From assembly GCA_964620045.1 (NCBI GenBank), contig CAZUJL010000002.1, forward strand, positions 211,248 through 275,247: 64,000 nucleotides of DNA, read 5' to 3'. This DNA comes from VFKU01 sp964620045. Lineage in GTDB: Bacteria > Hydrogenedentota > Hydrogenedentia > Hydrogenedentales > GCA-2746185. Below the pieces are notes generated by a model. The model was not told the DNA's origin. It saw only the letters and a program-made list of their open reading frames with translations, and did not search any database. Both the position numbers and the translations under genes were made by a program. This document shows positions 25,280-37,555 of this stretch, piece after piece. Numbering within the stretch: the first letter of the stretch is position 1; every line of letters starts with the position of its first letter.

Positions 25280-25321
25280 CCGGACCCGTCGCCACACGGC
25301 GGCGGGTCCGGTTCTTTTTTT
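25280..25321 (+). terminator. Intrinsic terminator
   Basis: 9-bp perfect stem CCGGACCCG (25280-25288) / CGGGTCCGG (25303-25311), followed by a ten-base T-rich run, ending the gene at 24483. Confidence 0.9.
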
Positions 25322-25351
25322 CGCACAATGCCCGCGCTGCGGTGCATGGTG

Positions 25352-25357
25352 TATACT
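25352..25357 (+). promoter_or_regulatory. Probable -10 box and long leader of the hybrid kinase operon
   Basis: TATACT at 25352-25357 lies between the terminator and the kinase start at 25494. A clear -35 is missing. The ~130-nt leader contains an 8-bp stem (25443-25450 with 25466-25473) shortly before the start. I do not recognise a known riboswitch class in it. Confidence 0.45.
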
Positions 25358-25493
25358 TTGCCCGGTTTGCAGAGTGCCCGTCGGCGGGGGCTGGCGTGGC
25401 ACGTACTAACGCAGTAGGTCTGGGGACCAGCGGCTTCAGGGGGCCGGCGCTTCGTGTTTTGCTGCGCGCCGGCAATGGGGGAATTCCGTTCGC

Positions 25494-28378
<2,885 letters not shown>

Positions 28379-28382
<4 letters not shown>

Positions 28383-29305
28383 AAATCCTCATCGCCGATG
28401 ACCAGCCGCTCGACCGCACGGTCCTCAAAATGTCCCTCGAAAAGTGGGGCTACGAAGTGATCGAAGCGGAGGACGGCACACAGGCGATGAACCTGCTCTC
28501 CGCCGAAGACTCGCCCGCGCTCGCGATCCTCGACTGGATGATGCCGGGCATGACGGGCCCGGAGATCTGCCTTGAGCTGCGCTACCAGGAGCGGCAGCGC
28601 TACGTCTACATCCTGCTGCTCAGCGCGAAGGACAACAAGGAAGACCTCGTGCGCGGCATGGCCGCCGGTGCCGACGACTACATCTCAAAGCCGGTCGATC
28701 TCCACGAGCTGCAGGTCCGCCTGCGCGCCGGCCGCCGCATCATCGAGCTGCAGGAAGAACTAATCGCCACGCGCGAAGAGTTGCGCATGCAGGCCACGCG
28801 CGATTTCCTCACCGGCATTGCCAACCGCGCCAGCATCATGGACAAACTCAACGGCGAGGCGCATCGCTCCCTGCGACAGGGCAGCTCGCTCGCCGTACTC
28901 ATGTGCGACATCGACTATTTTAAGCGCATCAACGACACCCACGGCCACCCCGCGGGTGACGCCGTGCTCAAGGAAGTCGCGCAGCGCATGCGCACCACCA
29001 TCCGGCCATACGACTCCGTCGGCCGGTTCGGCGGCGAGGAGTTCCTCGTGCTGTGCCCTGGCGCGGATGCCGCCGGCGGTGCCGCGCTCGGCGAGCGCCT
29101 GCGCGATGCGATCGCGGCAACGCCTGTAACCACCGACAGCGGGCCGATCAGCGTCTCTGTCAGCATCGGCGTCGCTGCGCGTGTTATCGAGCAGACCGAT
29201 GAGGTCAATCAGGTTATTTCCGCGGCCGACACCGCCCTCTATTCCGCAAAACACAACGGCCGCAACCGAGTCGAGATCGCCGTGCCGAAAACTGCCGCGG
29301 TATAA
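28379..29305 (+). CDS. Response-regulator diguanylate cyclase (REC-GGDEF)
   Basis: 308 residues. The receiver domain (1-120) has DD 7-8, phospho-Asp 52 in AILDWMMPG and Lys in YISKPV. A helical linker leads to a GGDEF domain: DFLTGIANRAS, CDIDYFKRINDTHGHPAGD, and active site GGEEF at 218-222, with the inhibitory I-site RPYD at 209-212. It is expected to make c-di-GMP from two GTP when phosphorylated, with product inhibition (WspR/PleD-like layout). It starts with GTG at 28379, overlapping the hybrid kinase stop (TGA 28380-28382). Confidence 0.94.
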
Positions 29306-29444
29306 GCGCAGCGATTTAATCCTCATGCACGTTGCCTGGCGCCGTCCCAAACGCACCTGATCCTCCCGCGTGCCTAATCTTGCTCGCCCGTGAGAAGTGT
29401 TACACTCACAGCGTTTTTGTTGCAGCGAATCGGGAATTGACGCG

Positions 29445-30125
29445 ATGGACGTCCTCATCATTGAAGGTTTGGTAAAGTCCTTCACCGCGCCCGATCGCAG
29501 CGGCGAGGTCCGCATCGTCGACGTCCCGCGCTTCGCACTGCCCGAAGGCAAACAGTTCGCCTTGCGCGGCGCGAGCGGCTCCGGAAAAACCACCTTCCTT
29601 AATCTTATCGCCGGCATTCTCCGACCCGACGCCGGCCGCATCACGATCGCGGGCGCCGACATTGCCGCGCTCAGCGAATCCGCGCGCGACGCCGTCCGCG
29701 CGAAAAACATGGGCTACGTCTTCCAGACGTTCAACCTCCTGCAGGGCTATACCGCGCTCGAAAACGTGCTGCTCGGCATGATGTTCGGCCCCGGGCCGGA
29801 CCCCGCCTTCGCGCGGACGCTGCTCGAGCGCGTCGGCCTGAAGGATCGCATGCGCTACCGGCCCGCGCAGCTCAGCGTCGGCCAGCAGCAGCGCGTCGCG
29901 CTCGCCCGCGCCCTCGCGAACCGTCCGAAACTCGTGCTCGCCGACGAACCCACCGGCAGCCTCGACCCGCACCACGCGCGCGAAGCTCTTACGCTCTTGC
30001 GCGAGCTTTGCACTGAATCGAAAGCCGCGCTGCTCCTCGTCAGCCACGATCCCGGCGTGCTCGCGCAGTTCGAGGACGTGCAGGATTTCGCCACCATCAA
30101 CCGCGCGGCGAGCGTCCCCGCATGA
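29445..30125 (+). CDS. ABC transporter ATPase of the LolD/MacB group
   Basis: 226 residues from ATG 29445. Walker A GASGSGKTT, Q-loop VFQTFNLLQGYTALENVLLG, signature LSVGQQQRVALARAL, Walker B LVLADEPTGSLD and VSHDP. The LSVGQ signature (Val for the second Gly-position residue) is common in this type-VII/MacB-like subgroup. It pairs with the FtsX-type permease that overlaps its stop (ATGA 30122-30125). A mechanotransmission or lipoprotein/peptide-extraction type transporter is likely; the substrate is unknown. An in-frame start at 29397 is rejected because it would add sequence with no homology to the family N-terminus. Confidence 0.9.
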   Translation: MDVLIIEGLVKSFTAPDRSGEVRIVDVPRFALPEGKQFALRGASGSGKTTFLNLIAGILRPDAGRITIAGADIAALSESARDAVRAKNMGYVFQTFNLLQGYTALENVLLGMMFGPGPDPAFARTLLERVGLKDRMRYRPAQLSVGQQQRVALARALANRPKLVLADEPTGSLDPHHAREALTLLRELCTESKAALLLVSHDPGVLAQFEDVQDFATINRAASVPA

Positions 30126-31381
30126 GCGGGCTGCTCCTGCTGGTGCGCCGCAGCCTTCGGCGCCACGCGCTCTCCACCGCGGTCACCGTGCTCGCCGTCG
30201 CGCTCGCGTCCGGCCTCGTCATCTCCGTCTTCAGTATCCAGCAGCAAACGCAGGAAGCCTTCACCGGCGGCGACATCGGCTTCGACGCCGTCCTTGGCGC
30301 ACGCGGCAGCGCGTTGCAACTCGTGCTCAACACGGTCTTCCACCTCGAAACCTCGCCCGGCAACCTGCCGTATTCGCTCTACGAAACCATCAAACACGAT
30401 CCGCGCGTGAAGCTCGCGATCCCATACGCCAGCGGCGACAACTACCTCGGCTTCCGCGTCGTCGGCACGATCCCCGAAATTTTCACCGACTTCGAGTATC
30501 AGGAAGGCAAGTACTTTGAAATGGCCGAGGGCCGCGCCTTCGATCCCACACGCCGCGAGGCCGTCGTCGGCAGTTTCGCCGCGCAGCAGACCAAGCTGAA
30601 CGTGGGAGACACCTTCGCGCCCTTCCACGGTCTCGTGTACGACCCCACGACCTCGCACCAGCACGAAGAGGAGTATGTCGTCGTCGGCGTGATGAAGCCG
30701 ACCAACACGCCCTCGGACCGCGTGATCTGGATCCCGATGGAAGGCGTGTACTACATGGGCGGCCACGTGCTCCGCGGCACGGGCGAGGTCTATGAGCCGC
30801 AGCCCGGACAGGCCATCCCCGAAGAGAGCAAAGAAGTCAGCGCCGTCATGCTGAAGTTCCGCGCGCCGACCGCCGGCTTCCAGCTCGACCAGGAAATCAA
30901 CAAGCAGGGCAAAGTCGCCACGCTCGCATTTCCGATCGCGCGCGTGATGTCCGATCTCTTCAACCGCATCGGCTGGATGAGCCGCGTGCTCGAACTCGTC
31001 GCGTATCTCGTCGTGTTCGTCTCCGGCGCCGCGATCCTCGCCGCGATGTACAACACGATCAACGAGCGCCGCCGCGAATTTGCCATCCTGCGCGCCCTCG
31101 GCGCGCGTCGCCGCACGGTATTCACCGCCATCGTGCTCGAGTCCGCCGCCATCGCCGCGATGGGCGCCGTGCTCGGCCTCGCGGTGTACGCCGCCATCCT
31201 CAGCGCCGCCTACTTCATCGTCCGCGAACAAACGGGCGTCGTGCTCGACGTCTTCGGCTTCCACCCGGTGCTCGTCTACGCGCCCCTCGGCATGATCGCC
31301 CTCGGCGCCCTCGCCGGCATCATCCCCGCCCTACGCGCCTACGCCACCGACGTCGCCACCCACCTCACGCCGCACTCGTAG
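30122..31381 (+). CDS. FtsX-like ABC permease (MacB/LolE-type)
   Basis: 419 residues. One N-terminal helix (~15-38), a periplasmic domain (~45-280) with EYQEGKYFEMAEGRAFDP and a His-containing loop, then three C-terminal helices of the FtsX fold with RVLELVAYLVVFVSGAAILAAM, NERRREFAILRALGARRRTVF and LGMIALGALAGIIPALRAY. Partner of the ATPase upstream. No membrane-fusion protein or outer-membrane factor is adjacent, so a plain MacAB-TolC pump is not supported. Confidence 0.9.
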   Translation: MSGLLLLVRRSLRRHALSTAVTVLAVALASGLVISVFSIQQQTQEAFTGGDIGFDAVLGARGSALQLVLNTVFHLETSPGNLPYSLYETIKHDPRVKLAIPYASGDNYLGFRVVGTIPEIFTDFEYQEGKYFEMAEGRAFDPTRREAVVGSFAAQQTKLNVGDTFAPFHGLVYDPTTSHQHEEEYVVVGVMKPTNTPSDRVIWIPMEGVYYMGGHVLRGTGEVYEPQPGQAIPEESKEVSAVMLKFRAPTAGFQLDQEINKQGKVATLAFPIARVMSDLFNRIGWMSRVLELVAYLVVFVSGAAILAAMYNTINERRREFAILRALGARRRTVFTAIVLESAAIAAMGAVLGLAVYAAILSAAYFIVREQTGVVLDVFGFHPVLVYAPLGMIALGALAGIIPALRAYATDVATHLTPHS

Positions 31382-31443
31382 CGCGATTTTTTCCGAACGC
31401 TACGTTCATCTTCGACAACGATCCCTACATTACAACCGCCCCA

Positions 31444-31485
31444 TTGTCATTGCCTCGTCGCCAACCCCGCTCCTCGCAATGACAA
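31444..31485. repeat. 10-bp inverted repeat in a convergent intergenic gap
   Basis: TTGTCATTGC (31444-31453) and GCAATGACAA (31476-31485) are perfect inverted copies. They lie in the 177-bp gap between the permease (+) and ugd (-). The arms start like those of the larger element at 47477-47663. Confidence 0.6.
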
Positions 31486-31558
31486 AGCGGCGCAATCGGT
31501 TGACGCACTGCACTCGTTGCATGAACGTAGATGCAAACGTGCGTGAATAACCTCGCTC

Positions 31559-32866
31559 TTACGCGTCCGGCCGGCCAATGCTCACGTACTTAAACCCAGC
31601 ATCCTTCACCGTCTGCGGGTTATACAAGTTGCGGCCGTCGAAAATTTTCTTCTGCTTCAATGCCGAGCCAATGCGCTTGAAGTCGGGGTTGCGGAACTCG
31701 CGCCACTCGGTGCAGATCACGAGACCTTCCGCGCCATCGAGCGCGTCGTACATCTTCTTCGCGATTTTTATTTTCTTGCCGTATTTGGCTTCGACATTCG
31801 GGCCCGCGACCGGATCGAAGGCCACAATCGACGCGCCAGCGGCGAGCAATTCATCCACCACGCGCAACGCCGGCGCGCAGCGCAGGTCGTCGGTGCCCGG
31901 CTTGAAACTCAGTCCCCACAGGGCGAGTTTCTTGCCCTTTAATTTGCCGGAGTAGCTACTGATGATGCGCTGGATGAAGCGATCCTGCTGGTAATTGTTC
32001 GTCTTCCAGATGCCTTCGAGGATCGGCGACTCCAGGCCCTTCGTCTTGGCCATGTGCGCCGCGGCGAGCACGTCCTTCGGGAAGCATGAACCGCCGAAAC
32101 CCAAGCCGGGGAACAGGAAATGCGGCCCGATGCGTTCGTCGGAACCGATCGCGATGCGCACTTCGTTGATGTCCGCGCCGTACGCCTCCGCCAGGTTCGC
32201 CAACTCGTTGATCAGCGAAATGCGGCACGCGAGCATCGTGTTCGCGGCGTACTTGGACAGCTCCGCGCTCTGCAGGCTCATCGAGAGCAGCGGCTTGCCC
32301 GTGCGCAGGAAGGGGCCGTACAACTCGCGCATGATCTCGAGCACGCGCACGTCGTCGCAGCCGATGACCACGCGGTCCGGCTTCATCATGTCGTTCACCG
32401 CGCTGCCTTCTTTCAGGAACTCGGGATTCGACACGACGTCGAAGGGATGCTTCGTCTGTTTCTTGATGAGTTCTTTCACGCGCGCGGCCGTGCCCACCGG
32501 ACACGTGCTCTTCTGCACAATGATGCGGTAGCCCGGCATTGCCTTGCCCACCTGCTCCGCCACCGCCCACACGGCGGACAAATCCGCCTGGCCATCGGGG
32601 CCGTCCGGCGTGCCGACGGCGAGGAAAATAATCAGGCAATCCTTGATGCCTTCCTTGAGGTTGGTGGTGAAGTGCAGGCGGTCTTCTTCGAGGTTGCGCT
32701 GCACGAGTTCTTCGAGACCCGGCTCGTAAATCGGCGCGCGGCCTTTTTTCAGCGGCTCGATCCGGTTGGGGTCCTTGTCGATACAGGTCACCTCGTGGCC
32801 GTGCTCGGCGAACACCGTACCCACGACCAGACCCACGTAGCCCGTACCCACGACCGCGATTTTCAC
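31559..32866 (-). CDS. ugd: UDP-glucose 6-dehydrogenase
   Basis: 435 residues, starting with GTG. N-terminal Rossmann motif VVGTGYVGLVVGTVFAEHGH, then LFLAVGTPDG-like FLAVGTPDGPDGQADL, VQKSTCPVGTA, catalytic Cys in GFGGSCFPKD, and C-terminal LWGLSFKPGTDDLRCAPALRVVD. It oxidises UDP-glucose to UDP-glucuronate for exopolysaccharide or LPS sugars. It follows kdsA on the same strand, with its own predicted promoter. Confidence 0.96.
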   Translation of the reverse strand: MKIAVVGTGYVGLVVGTVFAEHGHEVTCIDKDPNRIEPLKKGRAPIYEPGLEELVQRNLEEDRLHFTTNLKEGIKDCLIIFLAVGTPDGPDGQADLSAVWAVAEQVGKAMPGYRIIVQKSTCPVGTAARVKELIKKQTKHPFDVVSNPEFLKEGSAVNDMMKPDRVVIGCDDVRVLEIMRELYGPFLRTGKPLLSMSLQSAELSKYAANTMLACRISLINELANLAEAYGADINEVRIAIGSDERIGPHFLFPGLGFGGSCFPKDVLAAAHMAKTKGLESPILEGIWKTNNYQQDRFIQRIISSYSGKLKGKKLALWGLSFKPGTDDLRCAPALRVVDELLAAGASIVAFDPVAGPNVEAKYGKKIKIAKKMYDALDGAEGLVICTEWREFRNPDFKRIGSALKQKKIFDGRNLYNPQTVKDAGFKYVSIGRPDA

Positions 32867-32903
32867 AAGAAACTCCCCCGCATTCGGATGAAAAGACGTT
32901 CGA

Positions 32904-32933
32904 ATTCTATCGCAGGATCGGGAAAACGGGCAA
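32904..32933 (-). promoter_or_regulatory. Predicted ugd promoter
   Basis: On the minus strand TTGCCC (32928-32933), an 18-bp spacer and TAGAAT (32904-32909), 37 nt before the ugd start. It suggests ugd can be expressed apart from the KDO/rhamnose genes upstream. Confidence 0.5.
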
Positions 32934-32950
32934 AGAACAGCCGGTTCGTG

Positions 32951-33742
32951 TCAGGTATGCCGGACATCCGCCGCATGCCGCACCGCGAGCACGCGATCCA
33001 GCACCGATGAAACGTCATCAAGTCTTAACATATTCGGCCCGTCGCTCAGCGCGGCGTCCGGGTTTGGGTGCACCTCGGTGAACAGGCCATCGATGCCGTA
33101 GGCGGCGGCCGCGCGCGCGAGCGGCGCGACATATTCCCTGTTGCCGCCGGATTTCCCGCCGAGCGACGGCTTCTGCACGGAATGCGTCGCGTCGAAAATC
33201 ACCGGATGCCCCAGCGCGCGCAGTTCGCTGAACGCGCGGAAATCCACCACGAGATTGTGGTAGCCGAAGGTGGAGCCGCGTTCCGTGAGCCAAATATTTT
33301 TGTTGCCTTGCGCCTCGATCTTGTTGATCGCATAGCGCATGTCCTCCGGCGCGCAGAACTGCGCCTTCTTCACATTCACGATCTTTCCGCTTTTGCCGGC
33401 CGCGATGAGGAGATCCGTCTGTCGCATCAGAAAGGCGGGAATCTGGATCACGTCGAGCACGGCCGCGGCTGGCGCGACTTGCGCGGTTTCATGTACGTCG
33501 CTCAGCACCGGCACGCCGATCTGCCGCTTTACTTCGCCCAGAATGCGCAGGCCCTCGGTAAGTCCCGGTCCACGATACGAATCGATCGCCGTGCGGTTCG
33601 CCTTGTCGAAGCTGGCCTTGAACACGAAGCGCACCGGCAGCTTCGCAGTGATTTCCTTCAGGCGCGCCGCGATTTCGAGCGTGAGCCCCTCGCTCTCAAT
33701 CACGCACGGCCCGGCGATATAAATGAACGGAGTTTCAGGCAT
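32951..33742 (-). CDS. kdsA: 3-deoxy-D-manno-octulosonate 8-phosphate synthase
   Basis: 263 residues. KdsA motifs: IAGPCVIESE at 9-18, RFVFKASFDKANRT, SYRGPGLTEGLRIL, VPVLSDVHE, LMRQTDLLIAA, and FDATHSVQKPS. It condenses phosphoenolpyruvate with arabinose 5-phosphate to KDO-8-P, a marker of LPS-making Gram-negative bacteria. It overlaps rmd by 8 nt, so it is translated with the gmd-rmd genes. Confidence 0.96.
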   Translation of the reverse strand: MPETPFIYIAGPCVIESEGLTLEIAARLKEITAKLPVRFVFKASFDKANRTAIDSYRGPGLTEGLRILGEVKRQIGVPVLSDVHETAQVAPAAAVLDVIQIPAFLMRQTDLLIAAGKSGKIVNVKKAQFCAPEDMRYAINKIEAQGNKNIWLTERGSTFGYHNLVVDFRAFSELRALGHPVIFDATHSVQKPSLGGKSGGNREYVAPLARAAAAYGIDGLFTEVHPNPDAALSDGPNMLRLDDVSSVLDRVLAVRHAADVRHT

Positions 33743-34670
33743 CGCGGTGATGTTTCCGCCAATAGTCGAGCAGTTCCTGCAGCAGTTCCTGCATGGAAAT
33801 CGACGGCTTCCAGCCGGTTTCCGTCGTCAGTTTCGTGTGCGAACCGCGAACTTCCGGCACATCGACCACGCGCATGCGCTCCGGATCGAGCTCGATTTTC
33901 ACGCGCACCTTGGTCAGGCCCAGCAGCGTGTCCAACAGGTCCGCGATGCGGTATGCCTGTCCCGAGCACACGTTGTACGCCTCGCCCGTGCGGCCTTTTT
34001 CCAGCAACAGACGGTACCCGCGCACCACGTCGCGCACATGTGAAAAGTCTCGAATCGCTTCAAGATTGCCCACGCGCAGGATCGGCTCGCGCACGCCTGC
34101 TTCCATTTCGGCGATCTGTCGCGCGAAGTTCGAGAGCACGACGCCGTCGGATTGTCCGGCGCCGGAATGATTGAACGGCCGCGCGCGCACCACGTTCGCA
34201 CCCGCGATCGCGGCATAGGCACAAAACTGATCCGCGGCCGCCTTTGAAATGGCATACGGATTTCCGGGTCGCAGCGGATGATACTCCGTAATCGGGAGGT
34301 GATCGGGCTTGCCATAGGCTTCGCCGCTACTCACATAAAGCATGCGTGCCGCCGGCGCGTGCCGTTGCACAGACTCGATCAGCCGAATCGTCCCGGCGAG
34401 ATTCACGTCCATCACGCCAATCGGACTCTTCGCCGCCTCAAGCAAATACGCGATCGCGGCGAGGTGAACGACATAGTCGATGGCGCCTGCCCACGCGACG
34501 AGATCGTCCACGGATTTCGTATCGGCCAGATCGAATTCGCGCGATGGCCACGGCAACGCGCCGGGCCCGCTCACACCACAGACCACGTCGTATCCATTGC
34601 TCGCCAGTTCGCGGCATAAATAGCCGCCGACGAAGCCGTTGGCGCCCGTCACGAGGACGCGTCGATCCAT
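33735..34670 (-). CDS. rmd: GDP-4-dehydro-6-deoxy-D-mannose reductase
   Basis: 311 residues. Extended short-chain dehydrogenase: NAD(P) motif TGANGFVGGYL (8-18), catalytic Ser/Tyr/Lys in YVSSGEAYG and NPYAISKAAAD, and the RMD-type RARPFNHSGAGQ, then GNLEAIRDFSHVRDVVRGY. It reduces the Gmd product to GDP-D-rhamnose, used in A-band-like LPS or glycans. It overlaps gmd by 1 nt and kdsA by 8 nt. Confidence 0.9.
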   Translation of the reverse strand: MDRRVLVTGANGFVGGYLCRELASNGYDVVCGVSGPGALPWPSREFDLADTKSVDDLVAWAGAIDYVVHLAAIAYLLEAAKSPIGVMDVNLAGTIRLIESVQRHAPAARMLYVSSGEAYGKPDHLPITEYHPLRPGNPYAISKAAADQFCAYAAIAGANVVRARPFNHSGAGQSDGVVLSNFARQIAEMEAGVREPILRVGNLEAIRDFSHVRDVVRGYRLLLEKGRTGEAYNVCSGQAYRIADLLDTLLGLTKVRVKIELDPERMRVVDVPEVRGSHTKLTTETGWKPSISMQELLQELLDYWRKHHRDA

Positions 34671-35653
34671 TACCGGAGCGCCGCCTTCAGCCGCGCGAGA
34701 TCGGCGTCGACCATCATCTTCACAAGCGTCTCGAAGGAAGTCTCTGGTGTCCAGCCGAGCTTTTCGCGCGCCTTCGCGGCGTCACCCTGCAGCTCATGTA
34801 CCTCCGCCGGCCGGTAAAATTTCGGATCGACGACGACGTGTTTGTTCATGTCGAGCCCCGCGTGCTTAAACGCGATGGCGCACAGGTCGCGCACGGTGTG
34901 CATCTGGCCGCTGGACACCACGAAGTCTTCCGGCGTGTCCTGCTGCATCATCAGCCACATCGCGCGCACGTAGTCCATCGCATAGCCCCAGTCGCGCTTC
35001 GCGTCGAGGTTGCCGAGACGGATCTCCGTCGCCAGCCCGAACTTGATCCGCGCGACGCCGTCGGTGATTTTGCGCGACACGAATTCCAGCCCGCGGCGCG
35101 GCGATTCGTGGTTAAACAGGATGCCGCTGCACGCGAACATGTCGTAACTCTCGCGGTAATTCACCGTGATCCAGTGCGCGTACACCTTCGCCACACCGTA
35201 CGGGCTACGCGGATAGAACGGTGTCGATTCCGTCTGCGGCACCTGCTGCACCTTGCCGAACATCTCGCTGGACGAGGCCTGATAGAACCGCACGGACTTG
35301 TCGACCACGCGGATCGCCTCGAGCACGCGGGTCGCGCCAAGCGCCGTGACTTCGCTGGTCAGCAGCGGCTGTTTCCACGACGTCGGCACGAAGGATTGCG
35401 CCGCGAGGTTGTACACCTCCGACGGCCGCACTTCGCTGATCGCGTCGATCATCGAGACCTGGTCGGTGAGGTCCGCCTGCACGAGCGTCACGCGGTTCTG
35501 GATATGCTCGATGCGCTCGAAATGCTCCGCGCTCGAGCGTCGCACGACGCCGAACACCTCGTAGCCCTTCTCCAGTAAAAATTCCGCGAGATACGAGCCA
35601 TCCTGGCCCGTCAGTCCCGTGATCAGCGCCCGTTTTGCGCGTGCCTGCGCCAT
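34670..35653 (-). CDS. gmd: GDP-mannose 4,6-dehydratase
   Basis: 327 residues. Gmd signatures: ALITGLTGQDGSYLAEFLLEK (9-29), FGVVRRSS, YNLAAQSFVPTSW, YQASSSEMFGKV, PFYPRSPYGVAKVYAHW, and ILFNHESPRRG. It converts GDP-mannose to GDP-4-keto-6-deoxymannose, which Rmd then reduces. It lies 18 nt after kdsD in the minus-strand LPS cluster. Confidence 0.96.
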   Translation of the reverse strand: MAQARAKRALITGLTGQDGSYLAEFLLEKGYEVFGVVRRSSAEHFERIEHIQNRVTLVQADLTDQVSMIDAISEVRPSEVYNLAAQSFVPTSWKQPLLTSEVTALGATRVLEAIRVVDKSVRFYQASSSEMFGKVQQVPQTESTPFYPRSPYGVAKVYAHWITVNYRESYDMFACSGILFNHESPRRGLEFVSRKITDGVARIKFGLATEIRLGNLDAKRDWGYAMDYVRAMWLMMQQDTPEDFVVSSGQMHTVRDLCAIAFKHAGLDMNKHVVVDPKFYRPAEVHELQGDAAKAREKLGWTPETSFETLVKMMVDADLARLKAALR

Positions 35654-35671
35654 GCGTACTCCTTCGTGTGC

Positions 35672-36667
35672 TTAGGCGATGCCCGCCCGAATCAAATCGT
35701 GTATGTGCAGCGCGCCCGTCACGCGCCCGGCCGCATCCAGCACCGCCAGACAGGTCACCGGACTCCCGTGTTCCATCGTGCGCAGCGCGTCAATTGCAAG
35801 CGCATCCGTCGTTGTCGTGCGTGGCGACGCCGTCATGATTTTGTTCACACGCCGCGCCAGTGGATCAGCCTCGCGCTGAAACAAACGCCGCAAGTCGCCG
35901 TCCGTTACCACGCCGCGAAGCGCTCCGGCGGAATCCACAACAAACAGGGTGCCCAGCCGTTTCGCCGACATCTCCAGCAACGCCTCGCGCACGCGCATGT
36001 CCTCGCGTGCGCGAGGCACCGCGTCGCCACCGTGCATCACATCGCCCACGCGACACATGAGCCGCAAGCCCAGCGTGCCGCCCGGATGCAGCGCCGCGTA
36101 GTCGGTCGAGCTAAACCCTCGCGCCTGTATCAGCGCCGCGGCGATCGCGTCGCCCAGCGCAAGCATCGCCGTTGTGCTCGCCATCGGCGCCACGCCGAGC
36201 GGATCGCCCTCATCCGCCACGCCCGTATCCAGCGCGACGTCGCACAACCGCGCAAGACTCGACTGCGGCCGGCCGGTGAAGCCGATAATCCTTAGGCCAC
36301 GATCACGCAGCAACCGCGCAAGCGCCGCGGTTTCCTCGGTCTCGCCGCTGTTGGACAGCAGCACCGCCGCGTCGCCACGTTGCGCCACGCCGATATCGCC
36401 ATGCGTGGCCTCGGCCGGATGCAGGAACAGCGCCGGCGTGCCCGTGCTCGAAAAGGTGGCCGCGATTTTCTGTGCGATCGGCGCGCACTTGCCCAAGCCG
36501 CCGAGGATCACCTTGCCGCGGCAGGCCAGCAACAGCGCCACCGCCTCGTTCACGCGCGCATCCAGCCGCCGCGCCAGCGCATCGAGCGCGTCGCGCTCCG
36601 CCGCGATCACGCGGCGCGCTTCCGCGAGCGCATCGGGCGTGGGGGAGAGTTGTGGCGCGGTGTTCAT
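35672..36667 (-). CDS. kdsD: Arabinose-5-phosphate isomerase (SIS plus two CBS)
   Basis: 331 residues. SIS domain (~40-180) with GKVILGGLGKCAPIAQKIAATFSSTGTP, followed by LLSNSGETEE, and two CBS domains (~205-330). This is the KdsD/KpsF layout. It makes arabinose 5-phosphate for KdsA. It is followed by gmd, rmd and kdsA on the same strand; kdsC, often next to kdsD, is absent from the window. Confidence 0.93.
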   Translation of the reverse strand: MNTAPQLSPTPDALAEARRVIAAERDALDALARRLDARVNEAVALLLACRGKVILGGLGKCAPIAQKIAATFSSTGTPALFLHPAEATHGDIGVAQRGDAAVLLSNSGETEETAALARLLRDRGLRIIGFTGRPQSSLARLCDVALDTGVADEGDPLGVAPMASTTAMLALGDAIAAALIQARGFSSTDYAALHPGGTLGLRLMCRVGDVMHGGDAVPRAREDMRVREALLEMSAKRLGTLFVVDSAGALRGVVTDGDLRRLFQREADPLARRVNKIMTASPRTTTTDALAIDALRTMEHGSPVTCLAVLDAAGRVTGALHIHDLIRAGIA

Positions 36668-36701
36668 CGTGCGGCCATGATGCCGGGGCGCACGGGGACG
36701 A

Positions 36702-37457
36702 TCAAACCCCGTCCCACAGCGCCGGATTGGACGCCGCGCGCACGTGCCGGCCCCATTTGTCGTGCGGCGCGGGCCGCACGGACACCCAGCCGCCGGCCGC
36801 CTCGATGAGCGCCGCGCCCGCCGCGATGTCCCAGTACATAATGTCGTCCTCGGCGTAGGCGTCCACGCGCCCGCAGGCCACGTAGGCCATCATCAGCGCG
36901 GCGGACCCGAGCATTCGCACCTTCTTGAACCGCCGCGCGGCGCCCATGAACTGCTCCAGCGCGGGCCCGCCGATGTCGAACCTGGTCGGGAAGCCGGTGG
37001 TGAGGATCGCGCGCGCGGGCTCGGCCTGCGTGGACACGCGCATCGCCGCGCCGTTCATCCACGCGCCGCCGCCGGGAATCCCGCTGAAGCACTCGCCGCG
37101 GTTGAAGTCGTCGATCACGCCGAGCACCGGCTTGCCGCGCAGGCTCAGCGCGATGGACACGCAGCACAGCGGAATCCCGTGCTTGAAGTTCATCGTGCCG
37201 TCGAGCGGATCGACGATCCACGTCGGCGTGTCGTCCTTGTGCGTGCCGCTCTCGCCGCTTTCCTCCGCCAGCACGGGCAGCCCGCTCTGCATCAGCACAT
37301 CGAGAATGCGCCGCTCGGCATCACGGTCCGCCTGCAGCTTAATGTCGCGCCCGATCTCCGCCAGCACGGCTTTTTCCTGCGCAAAGGCGTCGCGCAGGTA
37401 CACGGACGCCGCGCCCGCGGCGCGCACGGCGAGATCGAGTTCGGCTTTCCATTGCAT
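36702..37457 (-). CDS. Inositol-monophosphatase-family sugar phosphatase
   Basis: 251 residues. IMPase motifs: AEESGE (64-69), metal-binding WIVDPLDGTMNF (80-91), GAWMNG, and late YWDIAAGAALIEAAGG. These Mg2+/Li+-sensitive enzymes act on small phosphates (inositol, histidinol, PAP, sugar phosphates), so the substrate cannot be set by sequence. It is the first gene of the cluster leading to kdsD-gmd-rmd-kdsA, 34 nt upstream of kdsD, which suggests a role in the same sugar pathway. Confidence 0.88.
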   Translation of the reverse strand: MQWKAELDLAVRAAGAASVYLRDAFAQEKAVLAEIGRDIKLQADRDAERRILDVLMQSGLPVLAEESGESGTHKDDTPTWIVDPLDGTMNFKHGIPLCCVSIALSLRGKPVLGVIDDFNRGECFSGIPGGGAWMNGAAMRVSTQAEPARAILTTGFPTRFDIGGPALEQFMGAARRFKKVRMLGSAALMMAYVACGRVDAYAEDDIMYWDIAAGAALIEAAGGWVSVRPAPHDKWGRHVRAASNPALWDGV

Positions 37458-37519
37458 GGAGGAAATTCCCGGCGAGAAGAGCGCATGGTAGCACGAATTC
37501 CTGGCAATCGGCCCACCGG

Positions 37520-37548
37520 TTGCATTGTTTTAGGTGCATGCCTACAAT
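37520..37548 (+). promoter_or_regulatory. Promoter of the beta-CASP hydrolase gene
   Basis: TTGCAT (37520-37525), 17-bp spacer, TACAAT (37543-37548). Transcription would begin at 37555-37556, at the ATG itself, so the mRNA is probably leaderless. Confidence 0.7.
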
Positions 37549-37555
37549 GCCGCGA

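Noticed and set aside
25358..25493. Riboswitch (c-di-GMP or other) in the hybrid kinase leader
   Set aside because: One 8-bp stem is visible, but no conserved core of a known class could be matched.
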